Assembly (NCBI RefSeq): GCF_020166435.1
Contig: NZ_JAINZP010000008.1
Span: 142,275 to 206,274 of the forward strand
From: Pectobacterium versatile
GTDB lineage: Bacteria; Pseudomonadota; Gammaproteobacteria; Enterobacterales; Enterobacteriaceae
Length of the DNA stretch: 64,000 bases
Direction of reading: 5' to 3'
Of this stretch, positions 37,553 to 47,114 are shown piece after piece. The translations under genes and the position numbers were made by a program. The stretch's first letter is position 1, and each line of letters opens with the position of its first letter. Below the pieces are notes generated by a model. It did not search any database, was not told where the DNA came from, and saw nothing but the letters and a program-made list of their open reading frames with translations.

Positions 37553-38167
37553 ATGAAGGTTTTATCTACATCCTCTGTTATTCATGATTTCAGCCACGTT
37601 GTGCTGCCACAGCAGAATAACATTGGCCAATCGCGATGGTCTGTCATACGCCCGCAGTTAACTACGCTGTTACTCTGCGTGGCGTTGCTGCTTTGCTTCA
37701 TTACACCGACTTATGCTGTAGGCGTCCCTTCTTTTAAGATGTCTTCGCAAACGTTCGCTGACCGGATGAATGCCAATCTGACGAAACTCAATATCCCTCT
37801 CGCATTGACCGTTAAGTTGGAAAAGGGAAGCTCCGTCGATGACTTTCAGCACATTTTTAACGAGCATGTTGGATTAATTGGGTCAGTAGAGAGTAAAGGC
37901 CAACAGCTTAATGGACTCGTGATACTCAACGCGGCGTCAGAATCCCCCGAAGCAACAAGACAGAATCTGCAAATCGTCACAGCCGCATTTTCTGCGCTAT
38001 TGGGCGAGAACAATCTTGAAAGCCCTGAGCTGACCGAGATGATGTTCGGCCTGCTTCAGGATAGCCAAGCCTCAGGCAAAAGTGTTCGTCAGGTAGGAAA
38101 GGTTCGCTTTACCGCAACAACCAATGAGGACACCGATATTATCTTCACCGCCGAGCCCGTGCTCTAG
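37553..38167 (+). CDS. Exported or membrane-anchored protein of unknown function
   Basis: I do not recognise this 204-residue protein. The ATG at 37553 follows an AAGGGCGGG ribosome site. A polar stretch of about 34 residues precedes a strong hydrophobic segment (PQLTTLLLCVALLLCFITPTYA, about 35-56) with a signal-peptidase-like end, so it has an unusually long leader or a signal anchor. The mature region (about 57-204) is a mixed alpha/beta domain without Cys and has no enzyme motif. It sits alone between the tRNA array and ubiF, where E. coli has no equivalent, and may be a lineage-specific insertion next to the tRNAs. Confidence 0.82.
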   Translation: MKVLSTSSVIHDFSHVVLPQQNNIGQSRWSVIRPQLTTLLLCVALLLCFITPTYAVGVPSFKMSSQTFADRMNANLTKLNIPLALTVKLEKGSSVDDFQHIFNEHVGLIGSVESKGQQLNGLVILNAASESPEATRQNLQIVTAAFSALLGENNLESPELTEMMFGLLQDSQASGKSVRQVGKVRFTATTNEDTDIIFTAEPVL

Positions 38168-38189
38168 CGGGTGGCATCCTCATTATTCA

Positions 38190-39356
38190 TTAAACGCCAA
38201 TGGCATATTTCAATGCGCGCTGTTTTAACACGCCAGCGCGCTGCGCGACCATCAGCGCCATATTGCGAGCAAAGCTCAGCGGTGGTAACGCATTACTGAA
38301 CGCGTTATAGAAGAGATCCATCCCGCTTTGCATCATCAGGTTATCCGGCATACGGCGACACTGATAGCGGCGTAAAACGCGCTCAGAAGCCCATTCTTCC
38401 CCCGCATTACGCGCGTTAATTAGCACATCCAGCAGTGCCTCAACGTCGCGATATCCGAGATTAACCCCCTGCCCCGCCAGCGGATTAATGGTATGCGCGG
38501 CATCGCCCAGCAGCACCAAACCAGGTTTGATATAGGTTTGTGCATGGCGTCTGAGCAGCGGGAATGATCCGGCGGAGAGCGCCTTGACCGCGCCCAATCG
38601 CTCAGGAAACGCGGTCGCAATTTCTTTACCCAACTGTGCAAGCGGCATCGCCTGAAGCTGACGAATACGCTGCGGACTGTCATACCACACCAGCGATCCC
38701 CACTGATCAAACAGCGGCAAAAACGCACGCGGGCCGCTCGGCGTAAACTGCTGCCAGGTCACATCTTGCTGGGGTTGTGAGGTCTCTACGCCGATCAACA
38801 TACAAGACTGACGATACTGCCAGCCGCTGATGCCAATCCCCGCCCACTGACGAACCTGAGAATTCGCGCCATCGGCCCCCATCACCAGCGAAGCTGTCAG
38901 CTGTTGCCCGTCAGCAAACTGTAAACACCAGCCATCATCGGTGCGTTGCAGGCTCTGTGGCGTAGCTGGGCAATAGCATTGGCAGCGATCCTCTTCCTGC
39001 AAACTTTCCCAGAGCGCCAGTTGCAGCACCCGGTTTTCCACCATAAAACCCAGTTCAGGCAGGTGAATGTCGGCAGCATCAAAAACGACTCTGGCATTCG
39101 CCCATTCCCAGGTTTCCAGCCGACGGTAAGGAGCGCTGCGCATCTGCAGCACTCGCTGCCATGCGCCTAGCTCTTTCAATAGTGCAACCGACGCATAGCC
39201 AATCGCCGAGATCCGTAAGTCTGGCGGACTAGCGGCATCAAACGGCGTCGGCATTTCCTGCTCAATCACCGCAACTTGAAATCCTTGCTGTGCCAGCCCA
39301 AGCGCCGCGGCCGCGCCAACCATGCCACCGCCAACCACAATCGCATCGTAATGCAT
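38190..39356 (-). CDS. ubiF: 3-demethoxyubiquinol 3-hydroxylase
   Basis: UbiF is the FAD monooxygenase that adds the C6 hydroxyl late in ubiquinone synthesis. The 388 residues fit the UbiH/UbiF/VisC family. The N-terminal ADP-binding motif is VVGGGMVGAAAALGLAQQG (about 7-25). The family DG motif is MGADGANSQVRQWAGIGISGWQY near 157-180, and the FAD ribityl GD motif is VLLGDAAHTINPLAGQGVNLGYRDVEAL near 283-310. It is divergent from miaB, as in E. coli. Succinate dehydrogenase in this window uses the quinone it helps to make. Confidence 0.96.
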   Translation of the reverse strand: MHYDAIVVGGGMVGAAAALGLAQQGFQVAVIEQEMPTPFDAASPPDLRISAIGYASVALLKELGAWQRVLQMRSAPYRRLETWEWANARVVFDAADIHLPELGFMVENRVLQLALWESLQEEDRCQCYCPATPQSLQRTDDGWCLQFADGQQLTASLVMGADGANSQVRQWAGIGISGWQYRQSCMLIGVETSQPQQDVTWQQFTPSGPRAFLPLFDQWGSLVWYDSPQRIRQLQAMPLAQLGKEIATAFPERLGAVKALSAGSFPLLRRHAQTYIKPGLVLLGDAAHTINPLAGQGVNLGYRDVEALLDVLINARNAGEEWASERVLRRYQCRRMPDNLMMQSGMDLFYNAFSNALPPLSFARNMALMVAQRAGVLKQRALKYAIGV

Positions 39357-39584
39357 ATTGGCTTTATCCTCTCTGGTTCTGGTTTATTCACACCAGTAAA
39401 AATGCATGAAAATAGTGTACTGGATTTGCAGGTAACTTTTCAGAAAAGCCGCATTTTTATAGAAAGTAAGGGGTTATCAGACCTGCGTGGTTTCCGGCGC
39501 TGGTCACAACGTCGGCGAGCGATTACAATACCCTCCCCCAAATGAGGGGAATCTTTCTTATCCGCACTGAGTAATGGTAAGTCG

Positions 39585-41009
39585 ATGATAAAAAAACTGC
39601 ATATTAAAACCTGGGGCTGTCAGATGAATGAGTACGATTCATCAAAGATGGCTGATTTACTGGGAAGTACGCACGGTTATGAACTAACTGAAATCGCTGA
39701 AGAAGCCGATGTCCTGCTGCTCAATACCTGCTCGATCCGTGAAAAGGCGCAGGAAAAGGTCTTCCATCAACTTGGCCGTTGGAAAACGCTGAAAGATCTC
39801 AATCCGAACCTGATTATTGGTGTTGGTGGCTGTGTCGCCTCACAGGAAGGCGCGCATATTCGTGAACGTGCACACTACGTTGACGTTATTTTTGGCCCGC
39901 AAACCTTACACCGCCTGCCAGAAATGATTAATCACGTTCAGGGCACTCGTAGCCCCATCGTTGATATCAGTTTCCCTGAAATCGAAAAATTCGACCGCCT
40001 GCCAGAACCACGCGCCGATGGGCCGACGGCCTTCGTCTCCATCATGGAAGGCTGTAATAAATATTGCACATTCTGCGTTGTGCCTTATACCCGCGGCGAA
40101 GAAGTCAGCCGCCCGTGCGATGATGTGTTGTTTGAAATCGCTCAGCTGGCCGCGCAAGGCGTGCGTGAAGTTAACCTTTTAGGACAGAACGTCAACGCTT
40201 ATCGCGGTGAAACCTATGACGGTGAAATCTGCTCCTTTGCTGAGCTGCTGCGTCTGGTTGCCGCTATTGACGGGATCGACCGTGTTCGCTTCACTACCAG
40301 CCATCCGATTGAGTTCACAGACGATATTATCAGCGTCTATGAAGATACCCCGGAACTGGTTAGCTTCCTGCATTTACCAGTACAAAGCGGCTCTGACCGC
40401 GTGCTGACGATGATGAAACGCCGCCATACCGCGCTGGAATACAAAGCCATCATCCGTAAGCTGCACAACGCGCGTCCTGGCATCCTGATTAGCTCTGACT
40501 TTATCGTCGGTTTCCCTGGTGAAACGCAGGCTGACTTTGAACAGACGATGAAGCTGATTGCCGATGTAAATTTCGATATGAGCTACAGCTTTGTCTATTC
40601 CGCCCGTCCAGGAACACCGGCGGCGGATATGGTTGATGATGTGCCAGAAGAAGAGAAAAAACAGCGTCTGTATCTTCTGCAAGAACGCATCACTCAGCAG
40701 GCAATGCGGTTTAGCCGCCTCATGGTAGGCACCATCCAGCGTATTCTGGTAGAAGGCACCTCACGTAAGAGCGTGATGGAGCTGTCTGGCCGTACGGAAA
40801 ATAACCGCGTCGTTAACTTCGAAGGCACGCCGGATATGATCGGTAAATTCGTCGATGTGGAAATCGTTGATGTTTATACCAACTCGCTGCGCGGCATCGT
40901 GGTACGTACCGAAGATCAAATGGATCTGCGCGTACATGAATCACCATCTTCCGTGATTGCGCGTACCCGCAAAGAGAATGAGATCGGCGTCGGGTTCTAT
41001 CAGCCGTAA
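39585..41009 (+). CDS. miaB: tRNA-2-methylthio-N6-isopentenyladenosine synthase
   Basis: MiaB is a radical-SAM methylthiotransferase that adds a methylthio group to i6A37 of tRNAs reading UNN codons. The 474 residues have the N-terminal UPF0004 domain with cluster ligands in [17 protein letters not shown] (Cys near 12), [14 protein letters not shown] and [11 protein letters not shown]. The radical-SAM motif is [15 protein letters not shown] (near 157-171), and a C-terminal TRAM domain spans about 378-441. An intrinsic terminator lies 29 bp past the stop. Confidence 0.97.
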   Translation: MIKKLHIKTWGCQMNEYDSSKMADLLGSTHGYELTEIAEEADVLLLNTCSIREKAQEKVFHQLGRWKTLKDLNPNLIIGVGGCVASQEGAHIRERAHYVDVIFGPQTLHRLPEMINHVQGTRSPIVDISFPEIEKFDRLPEPRADGPTAFVSIMEGCNKYCTFCVVPYTRGEEVSRPCDDVLFEIAQLAAQGVREVNLLGQNVNAYRGETYDGEICSFAELLRLVAAIDGIDRVRFTTSHPIEFTDDIISVYEDTPELVSFLHLPVQSGSDRVLTMMKRRHTALEYKAIIRKLHNARPGILISSDFIVGFPGETQADFEQTMKLIADVNFDMSYSFVYSARPGTPAADMVDDVPEEEKKQRLYLLQERITQQAMRFSRLMVGTIQRILVEGTSRKSVMELSGRTENNRVVNFEGTPDMIGKFVDVEIVDVYTNSLRGIVVRTEDQMDLRVHESPSSVIARTRKENEIGVGFYQP

Positions 41010-41038
41010 CCGACGTTCATTCCAGTCTCAGTATGATG

Positions 41039-41065
41039 ATGGGTGGCTTTGCCACCCATTTTTTA
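41039..41065 (+). terminator. Intrinsic terminator after miaB
   Basis: A 9-bp stem ATGGGTGGC/GCCACCCAT with a TTT loop is followed by a run of T residues. Confidence 0.93.
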
Positions 41066-41087
41066 TCAGGCTATCCCTGCCTACCTC

Positions 41088-41133
41088 TGGGCCGTTGCTT
41101 CGCAACGTTGAAAAACGTTCCTACGTTTTTTTA
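41088..41133 (-). repeat. Dispersed repeat family B, copy 2
   Basis: Read on the complement, this block has AAAAACGT, AGGAACGTTTTT and a GCGAAGC-containing GC-rich tail ending in GGCCCAGAGG. It matches 19441-19489 with scattered mismatches. It lies directly after the miaB terminator. Confidence 0.65.
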
Positions 41134-41345
41134 TGGCAGGCTATCCATTCAATAATCCGTTTCAATTTCATGCTGCTTACATTTGCTTTTGCGAGGCAGC
41201 ATCCCAATATCATGATTGTGACTTGCGCCATCGGGCATTCACGATGAATAATTCACTCATAGGGCGGACACATCAGGCCGTCTGACAACTGTTCACTTTG
41301 TGCGGGCAGGATGGAGCCAGCACAGTAACGCTCAAGAGGAATAAT

Positions 41346-42404
41346 TTGAACGTAACGACAAAAGAGATTGCCCTTGAACCCGCCGATAACCAACGCCTGC
41401 TCAGCCTTTGCGGTCCGTTTGATGACAATATTAAACAGTTAGAACGCCGCTTAGGCATCGAGATCAACCGCCGGGATAATCAATTTAAACTGGTCGGCAA
41501 AAGCCTGCTGACGCAAGCTGCCGCCGATATCCTGCAACGTCTGTATGTCGATACGGCCCCGATACGTGGCGTCATCGGTGATATCGATCCTGAGCAAATT
41601 CACCTTGCGATTAAAGAATCTCGCGTGCTGGAACAGTCTGCGGAACACGTTCCTGACTATGGCAAAGTGGTCAATATCCGTACCAAACGCGGCGTGATCA
41701 AACCGCGCACACCGAATCAGGCGCAGTATGTCGCCAACATCCTCGATCACGACATCACGTTCGGCGTTGGCCCTGCTGGAACGGGGAAAACCTATTTAGC
41801 TGTCGCTGCCGCCGTAGATGCGTTGGAGCGTCAGGATATTCGCCGCATTCTGTTAACGCGCCCGGCAGTCGAAGCGGGTGAAAAACTGGGTTTCCTGCCT
41901 GGCGATCTAAGCCAGAAAGTCGATCCTTATTTGCGCCCACTTTATGATGCCCTGTTTGAAATGCTGGGCTTTGAGCGCGTCGAGAAGCTTATCGAACGCA
42001 ACGTGATTGAAGTCGCGCCACTGGCTTACATGCGTGGCCGAACGCTGAACGATGCCTTTATCATTCTGGACGAAAGCCAAAACACCACCATCGAACAAAT
42101 GAAAATGTTCCTGACGCGCATCGGGTTCAACTCAAAAGCGGTCATTACCGGTGACGTCACGCAGATCGACCTGCCGAAGAATCTGAAATCCGGCTTACGC
42201 CACGCGATAGAAGTGCTGGCCGATGTGGAAGAGATCAGCTTTAACTTTTTCCACAGCGAAGACGTGGTGCGCCATCCGGTGGTCGCGCGGATTGTGAATG
42301 CCTATGAAGCATGGGAAAATGCCGAACAGAAACGTAAAGACGCCTTAGCAGAACAGCGTAAGCGTGAAGCACAAGCTACGGCATCAGATCAGGAGCAAAA
42401 ATGA
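41346..42404 (+). CDS. ybeZ: PhoH-like ATPase YbeZ
   Basis: This is a cytosolic P-loop protein of the PhoH family and partner of the rRNA-maturation factor YbeY. I place the start at a TTG at 41346 (reading [19 protein letters not shown]), which aligns with E. coli and has an AGAGGA ribosome site 5 nt away; this gives 352 residues. A GTG start 16 codons upstream is possible but not homologous. Walker A is [13 protein letters not shown] near 141-153 and Walker B is [11 protein letters not shown] near 236-246. The C-terminal tail is rich in Lys, Glu and Ala. The stop overlaps ybeY by 4 bp. Confidence 0.95.
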   Translation: MNVTTKEIALEPADNQRLLSLCGPFDDNIKQLERRLGIEINRRDNQFKLVGKSLLTQAAADILQRLYVDTAPIRGVIGDIDPEQIHLAIKESRVLEQSAEHVPDYGKVVNIRTKRGVIKPRTPNQAQYVANILDHDITFGVGPAGTGKTYLAVAAAVDALERQDIRRILLTRPAVEAGEKLGFLPGDLSQKVDPYLRPLYDALFEMLGFERVEKLIERNVIEVAPLAYMRGRTLNDAFIILDESQNTTIEQMKMFLTRIGFNSKAVITGDVTQIDLPKNLKSGLRHAIEVLADVEEISFNFFHSEDVVRHPVVARIVNAYEAWENAEQKRKDALAEQRKREAQATASDQEQK

Positions 42405-42880
42405 GTCAGGTGATTCTGGATTTACAAATCGCCAGCGAGCAAGCACAAGGGTTACCGGAAGAAAAAGACTTTCAGCGCTGGCTGGAAGGCGTTCTGCCGC
42501 AGTTTCAGGACGTCGCTGAAGTCACCATCCGTATCGTGGATGAGGCCGAAAGCCGCGACCTGAATAACACCTATCGTGGTAAAGACAAGCCGACCAACGT
42601 GCTGTCGTTTCCTTTTGAGGCACCGCCTGAAGTCGAGCTTCCTTTGCTTGGCGATTTAATCATCTGCCGTCAGGTTGTCGAGCGTGAAGCCGCCGAGCAG
42701 GAAAAAACCGTAGAAGAGCACTGGGCGCACATGGTTGTCCATGGTAGCCTGCATCTGCTAGGGTACGACCATATCGAAGACAGCGAAGCCGAAGAAATGG
42801 AAGCGCTGGAAACCGAGATTATGCAGGGCATGGGTTATGCCGATCCCTACCTTGCAGAAAAAGATGGCCTCACCGAATAA
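42401..42880 (+). CDS. ybeY: Endoribonuclease YbeY, rRNA maturation factor
   Basis: YbeY is a zinc endoribonuclease needed for 16S rRNA 3'-end processing and ribosome quality control. The 159-residue protein has the metal motif [15 protein letters not shown] (His triad, near 110-124) and the conserved [18 protein letters not shown] and LGDLIIC blocks. It overlaps ybeZ by ATGA, so translation is coupled. Confidence 0.97.
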   Translation: MSQVILDLQIASEQAQGLPEEKDFQRWLEGVLPQFQDVAEVTIRIVDEAESRDLNNTYRGKDKPTNVLSFPFEAPPEVELPLLGDLIICRQVVEREAAEQEKTVEEHWAHMVVHGSLHLLGYDHIEDSEAEEMEALETEIMQGMGYADPYLAEKDGLTE

Positions 42881-42901
42881 ATAGAAATACATTTTGTATA
42901 G

Positions 42902-43023
<122 letters not shown>

Positions 43024-43130
43024 GCCCGAGATCGGGAAGATGTCGGGCATTTGTCTTCACACATCAGCCACTGTGCCGCTTCCAGTTGCTGGCAATAATC
43101 CTTTAACAAGAGTGATGTTAATTAAAACGC

Positions 43131-44009
43131 ATGAGCGACGACCATTCTCAAAACAGCGATGCACCCAGTCCCAAAAAGGGCTTCTTTTCTCTTATTCTTA
43201 ATCAGCTTTTTCACGGCGAGCCAAAAGATCGTAACGGTTTACTCACTCTGATTCGTGATTCCGAACAGAATGATCTGATCGATCCTGAAACGCGAGATAT
43301 GCTCGAAGGCGTCATGGATATCGCCGACCAGCGTGTACGCGACATCATGATCCCTCGCTCGCAGATGATTACGCTCAAGCGCGATCAAACGCTGGAAGAG
43401 TGTCTGGACGTGATTATCGAATCTGCCCACTCTCGTTTCCCCGTTATTAGCGAAGATAAAGACCACATTGAAGGCATCCTGATGGCGAAGGATTTGCTGC
43501 CGTTTATGCGCAGCGATTCCGAACCATTCAGTATGGATAAAGTTCTGCGTTCCGCCGTGGTTGTGCCGGAAAGTAAACGCGTTGATAGAATGCTGAATGA
43601 GTTCCGCTCGCTGCGCTATCACATGGCGATTGTCATCGATGAGTTTGGTGGCGTATCCGGCCTGGTCACGATTGAAGATATTCTTGAGCTGATTGTCGGC
43701 GAAATTGAAGACGAATACGACGATGAAGAAGACAGAGATATTCGTCAGCTTAATCGCCAGACCTACACCGTTCGTGCTTTAACCGATATCGAAGATTTTA
43801 ACGAGGCTTTCGGTACACGGTTCAGCGATGACGAGGTCGATACCATTGGTGGCTTGGTCATGCAGTCTTTCGGCCATCTTCCAGCCCGTGGCGAAACCAT
43901 CGACATAGAAGGTTACCTGTTTAAAGTTGCGATGGCGGACAGCCGCCGTATTATTCAGGTTCATGTCAGAATCCCTGACAATGCCCCTCAACCGAAATTG
44001 GAAGAATAA
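43131..44009 (+). CDS. ybeX: CorC/YbeX CBS-domain protein
   Basis: This 292-residue cytosolic protein has two CBS domains (about 68-190, with [14 protein letters not shown] and [30 protein letters not shown]) and a C-terminal CorC_HlyC transporter-associated domain (about 205-285). It was named CorC for a proposed role in magnesium/cobalt efflux; more recent work on YbeX links it to ribosome metabolism. It lies between ybeY and lnt, one base before the lnt start chosen here. Confidence 0.95.
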   Translation: MSDDHSQNSDAPSPKKGFFSLILNQLFHGEPKDRNGLLTLIRDSEQNDLIDPETRDMLEGVMDIADQRVRDIMIPRSQMITLKRDQTLEECLDVIIESAHSRFPVISEDKDHIEGILMAKDLLPFMRSDSEPFSMDKVLRSAVVVPESKRVDRMLNEFRSLRYHMAIVIDEFGGVSGLVTIEDILELIVGEIEDEYDDEEDRDIRQLNRQTYTVRALTDIEDFNEAFGTRFSDDEVDTIGGLVMQSFGHLPARGETIDIEGYLFKVAMADSRRIIQVHVRIPDNAPQPKLEE

Positions 44010-44010
44010 T

Positions 44011-45546
44011 TTGGCAATGGTTGTCGCTTCTCTTCTACAACGCCAGCAGGTTAAAGCCCTGCTGGCGCTCTTATTTGGTGCCTGTGGCACGCTGGCATTT
44101 TCTCCCTTTGATTTCTGGCCCGCGGCGATTATCTCGCTCATGGGCCTACAGGCGCTGACGCTCAACCGTACGAGTCGTCAGTCAGCTTGGATAGGCTTTT
44201 GCTGGGGATTGGGTCTGTTCGGTAGCGGCGTTAACTGGGTTTACGTCAGCATCGCGCAGTTTGGCGGAATGCCGGGCCCTGTCAATATTGCGCTGGTTAT
44301 CCTGCTCGCCGCCTATTTGTCGCTCTATCCCCTGCTGTTTTCGGCCCTGCTCTCACGACTGTCGCCGAAAACAACGCTGTGGCGTCTGACGCTTGCTGCC
44401 CCTGTGCTTTGGCAGCTAACTGAATTTTTGCGCGGCTGGGTGCTCACCGGTTTTCCGTGGCTGCAATTCGGCTACAGCCAAATTGACGGCCCGCTAAAAG
44501 GTATTGCGCCCATTCTGGGTATCGACACCATTACCTTCCTGCTGATGAGCCTCAGCGGGTTGCTCGTTTATGCCATCAACCAGCGAAAAATCGCACCGGC
44601 GGCCATTGCCATCGGCGTTTTCGTTTTATCATGGCCGCTGCGCAACGTGCAGTGGTACACCCTGCAACCTGAACGCGCCGTTAATGTCGCACTGGTACAG
44701 GGTAATATCCCGCAGGCTATGAAGTGGGAACAAGACGAGCTGCTGAACACGCTGAAGATTTATCTGGATAACAGTCTGCCCTATATGGACAAAGCGCCCA
44801 TCGTTATCTGGCCGGAAACCGCGATTCCCGATATTGAAAGCCGTCAGGGCGCCTATCTGAAGCAGATTGACGATATCCTGCGTAGCCGAAATAGCAGCCT
44901 GATTACGGGTATCGTCGATATCCGGCGTGAAGGCAATAAAACCGATTTTTATAACTCAGTGATCGTTTTGGGCGACAAAGAACCGTATCACTACCCCACA
45001 ACGAACCGTTACAACAAAAACCATCTGGTGCCTTTTGGCGAATTTGTCCCGTTGGAAACGTTGTTACGTCCGCTGGCACCGTTCTTCGATCTCCCGATGT
45101 CGTCATTTAGCCGAGGAGACTACGTTCAGCCCCAGCTTTCCGTTCATGGCTTCAAGCTCAACGCCGCTATTTGTTATGAAATTATCTTAGGCCAACAGCT
45201 GCGTGATAACTTCCGGCCAGACACCGATATGCTGCTGACTATCTCAAATGACGCCTGGTTCGGCCACTCAATCGGCCCATGGCAACACTTCCAGATGGCC
45301 CGCATGCGCGCGCTGGAATTAGGCCGTCCTCTGGTGCGTAGTACCAATAACGGCGTCACAGGGGTCATTACACCAGATGGCGAGGTCAGCGCTAGCCTGC
45401 CGCAGTTTACGCGCGCGGTGCTGAGCACGCAGGTCGTGCCAGCAACGGGGATAACGCCTTATGCGCGCTTCGGTTCCTGGCCGCTCTGGATCATTACGCT
45501 ACTGGGCGGTGCCGCTGCCGCTTTCTTCGGTTTGCGTCGCCGATAA
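44011..45546 (+). CDS. lnt: Apolipoprotein N-acyltransferase
   Basis: Lnt adds the third acyl chain to the N-terminal Cys of lipoproteins in the inner membrane; RlpA and LptE in this window would be substrates. The TTG at 44011 is 6 nt after GGAAG and gives 511 residues, close to the E. coli 512; an ATG two codons later is the alternative. Several membrane helices fill about 1-200. The nitrilase domain follows, with catalytic Glu in [10 protein letters not shown], Lys in [16 protein letters not shown] and Cys in [12 protein letters not shown], followed by [31 protein letters not shown]. Confidence 0.95.
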   Translation: MAMVVASLLQRQQVKALLALLFGACGTLAFSPFDFWPAAIISLMGLQALTLNRTSRQSAWIGFCWGLGLFGSGVNWVYVSIAQFGGMPGPVNIALVILLAAYLSLYPLLFSALLSRLSPKTTLWRLTLAAPVLWQLTEFLRGWVLTGFPWLQFGYSQIDGPLKGIAPILGIDTITFLLMSLSGLLVYAINQRKIAPAAIAIGVFVLSWPLRNVQWYTLQPERAVNVALVQGNIPQAMKWEQDELLNTLKIYLDNSLPYMDKAPIVIWPETAIPDIESRQGAYLKQIDDILRSRNSSLITGIVDIRREGNKTDFYNSVIVLGDKEPYHYPTTNRYNKNHLVPFGEFVPLETLLRPLAPFFDLPMSSFSRGDYVQPQLSVHGFKLNAAICYEIILGQQLRDNFRPDTDMLLTISNDAWFGHSIGPWQHFQMARMRALELGRPLVRSTNNGVTGVITPDGEVSASLPQFTRAVLSTQVVPATGITPYARFGSWPLWIITLLGGAAAAFFGLRRR

Positions 45547-45570
45547 TCGTCCCCTCCTCACATCCCTAAG

Positions 45571-45597
45571 GGCATGCTTTTGCATGCCTTTTTTTAT
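45571..45597 (+). terminator. Intrinsic terminator after lnt
   Basis: A 7-bp stem GGCATGC/GCATGCC with a TTTT loop is followed by about nine T residues. Confidence 0.92.
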
Positions 45598-45600
45598 TTA

Positions 45601-45616
45601 TGGCACGGTATTTGCC
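45601..45616 (+). promoter_or_regulatory. Candidate sigma54 promoter for gltI
   Basis: TGGCAC, five bases, then TTGC matches the -24/-12 consensus exactly, with GG and GC separated by 10 bases. It points toward gltI, 383 bp away. The location of the NtrC dyads downstream of it is unusual. Confidence 0.65.
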
Positions 45617-45696
45617 TCTTATTACCCTGTAAATGGTTGTTTCTGTATTTTTTTGGATATTACGTCGGCGTAAAGCTCTCTATTGGGGCAAGTGAC

Positions 45697-45740
45697 GCAC
45701 CAAATTGGTGCCACCCTTTGACATTGCTGCCATTTGGTGC
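45697..45740. promoter_or_regulatory. Candidate NtrC-binding dyads
   Basis: 45697-45711 (GCACCAAATTGGTGC) is a perfect dyad fitting GCAC-N7-GTGC. 45726-45740 (GCTG-N7-GTGC) is an imperfect second site. The centres are 29 bp apart, close to three helical turns, as expected for cooperative NtrC binding. Confidence 0.7.
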
Positions 45741-45998
45741 GGCGGATATCGCAAAAAACAAACATTTCTATTTCAATCTATTTACAATCAGCTACTTTTT
45801 AACTGTATAGACAGTAACTTCGCGCTTTAACGGTGCAGCGTTCTCACTGAGAGGTAGCAAAGCATTATGAGTGATGCAGCGATACGCTGTTTACCTTGAA
45901 GACAATGCTAACTTGAAGATAACGGGCACATTAACCATACGGTTATTAATGACAGCGCTATAACTATTGCACTGCAACGACAGCAAAGGAGTTAGAAC

Positions 45999-46895
45999 AT
46001 GCAAATGCGTAAACTGGCATTATCACTGCTTCTGCTTGGCACCGCCGCCAGCGTAGCTCAGGCTGAAGATCTGGCCGGTACATTGAAAAAGGTCAAAGAT
46101 AATGGCGTGATCGTCATTGGACACCGCGAATCGTCCGTGCCTTTCTCTTACTATGACAACACGCAAAAAGTGGTCGGCTACTCTCAAGCCTACGCTGACA
46201 AAATTGTCGAAGCGGTTAAGAAAAAACTGGATGCGCCTAATCTGCAGGTCAAGCTACTCCCTATCACCTCTCAGAATCGTATCCCGCTGTTGCAGAACGG
46301 TACCTTTGATTTTGAATGTGGTTCAACGACTAACAACCTGGAACGTCAGAAACAAGCCGCGTTCTCTAACACCATTTTCGTGGTCGGTACGCGTCTGTTA
46401 ACCAAAAAAGATTCCGGCATAAAAGACTTCCCGGATCTGGCGGGTAAAACTGTCGTAGTAACTTCCGGTACGACCTCTGAAGTTCTGCTGAATAAGCTGA
46501 ATGAAGAAAAACAGCTGAAGATGCGCATCATCAGTGCGAAAGACCACGGCGACTCCTTCCGTACTCTGGAAAGCGGTCGTGCGGTTGCCTTTATGATGGA
46601 TGATGCTCTGCTGGCGGGCGAACGTGCGAAAGCGAAAAGCGCCGATCAGTGGGATATCGTCGGCAAAGCGCAGTCTGAAGAAGCCTACGGCTGTATGCTG
46701 CGTAAAGACGATCCGCAATTCAAAAAACTGGTTGATGACACCATCGCCGAAGTTCAGACCTCAGGTGAAGCTGAAAAATGGTTCGATCGCTGGTTCAAAC
46801 AGCCGATTCCACCAAAAGATCTTAACTTGAACTTTGCACTGTCAGACGAAATGAAAGCGCTGTTCAAAGCGCCAAATGACAAAGCACTAAACTAA
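45999..46895 (+). CDS. gltI: Glutamate/aspartate periplasmic binding protein
   Basis: GltI captures L-glutamate and L-aspartate in the periplasm for the GltJKL importer. The 298-residue protein starts after an AAGGAG ribosome site. The signal peptide is about 1-22 (cleavage at AQA-ED). The mature SBP_bac_3 fold has VIVIGHRESSVPFSYYDN, QNRIPLLQNGTFDFECGSTTNNLER and VVVTSGTTSEVLLNKL, where ligand-binding Arg, Ser and Thr residues lie. It is followed by a 219-bp structured spacer before gltJ, which favours higher expression of the binding protein than of the membrane parts. Confidence 0.97.
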   Translation: MQMRKLALSLLLLGTAASVAQAEDLAGTLKKVKDNGVIVIGHRESSVPFSYYDNTQKVVGYSQAYADKIVEAVKKKLDAPNLQVKLLPITSQNRIPLLQNGTFDFECGSTTNNLERQKQAAFSNTIFVVGTRLLTKKDSGIKDFPDLAGKTVVVTSGTTSEVLLNKLNEEKQLKMRIISAKDHGDSFRTLESGRAVAFMMDDALLAGERAKAKSADQWDIVGKAQSEEAYGCMLRKDDPQFKKLVDDTIAEVQTSGEAEKWFDRWFKQPIPPKDLNLNFALSDEMKALFKAPNDKALN

Positions 46896-47101
46896 TTAAT
46901 AATGAGAATAAGGGCAGAGTCATCTGCCCTCTGATTGCTGATTCGTGGCAGGACAGACAGACATGTGATGGTCGTTCCCCATCACATGTTGCCCCGAGAA
47001 ATTTCGATAAACAGGAAAATAAACACCACGCCTGTAGTTTGAAACAGAACGGGAATATGGCCGCTCATCAATCTTCAGGGTAGCTTCGCTACCCTTTTTT
47101 T
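46896..47101 (+). ncRNA. SroC-like structured spacer in the gltI-gltJ mRNA
   Basis: In E. coli the small RNA SroC is processed from the gltI-gltJ spacer. This spacer is in the same place and has three stem-loops: 46911-46930 (8-bp stem), 46961-46989 (perfect 11-bp stem, 7-nt loop) and a terminator-like hairpin at 47078-47094 followed by seven T residues. I cannot align it to E. coli SroC from memory, so identity rests on position and structure. SroC in E. coli acts as a sponge for GcvB. Confidence 0.45.
47077..47101 (+). terminator. Terminator-like hairpin before gltJ
   Basis: The stem GGGTAGC/GCTACCC with a TTC loop is followed by seven T residues, 14 bp upstream of the gltJ ATG. It would attenuate gltJKL and define the 3' end of an RNA from the gltI spacer. 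Confidence 0.88.
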
Positions 47102-47114
47102 ACCGGAGTTCGTT

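Larger units (their letters stand above)
41010..41345. other. miaB-ybeZ spacer
   Basis: This 336-bp spacer contains the miaB terminator (41039-41065), a second copy of repeat family B (41088-41133), and presumably the ybeZYX-lnt promoter in the last 150 bp. No gene is visible. Confidence 0.65.
45547..45998. promoter_or_regulatory. lnt-gltI control region
   Basis: This 452-bp region contains the lnt terminator, a sigma54-type element at 45601-45616, an NtrC-type perfect dyad at 45697-45711 and a weaker one at 45726-45740. About 250 bp of further leader precede gltI. No gene is present. Ntr control of the glutamate/aspartate importer is known in enterobacteria. Confidence 0.7.
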
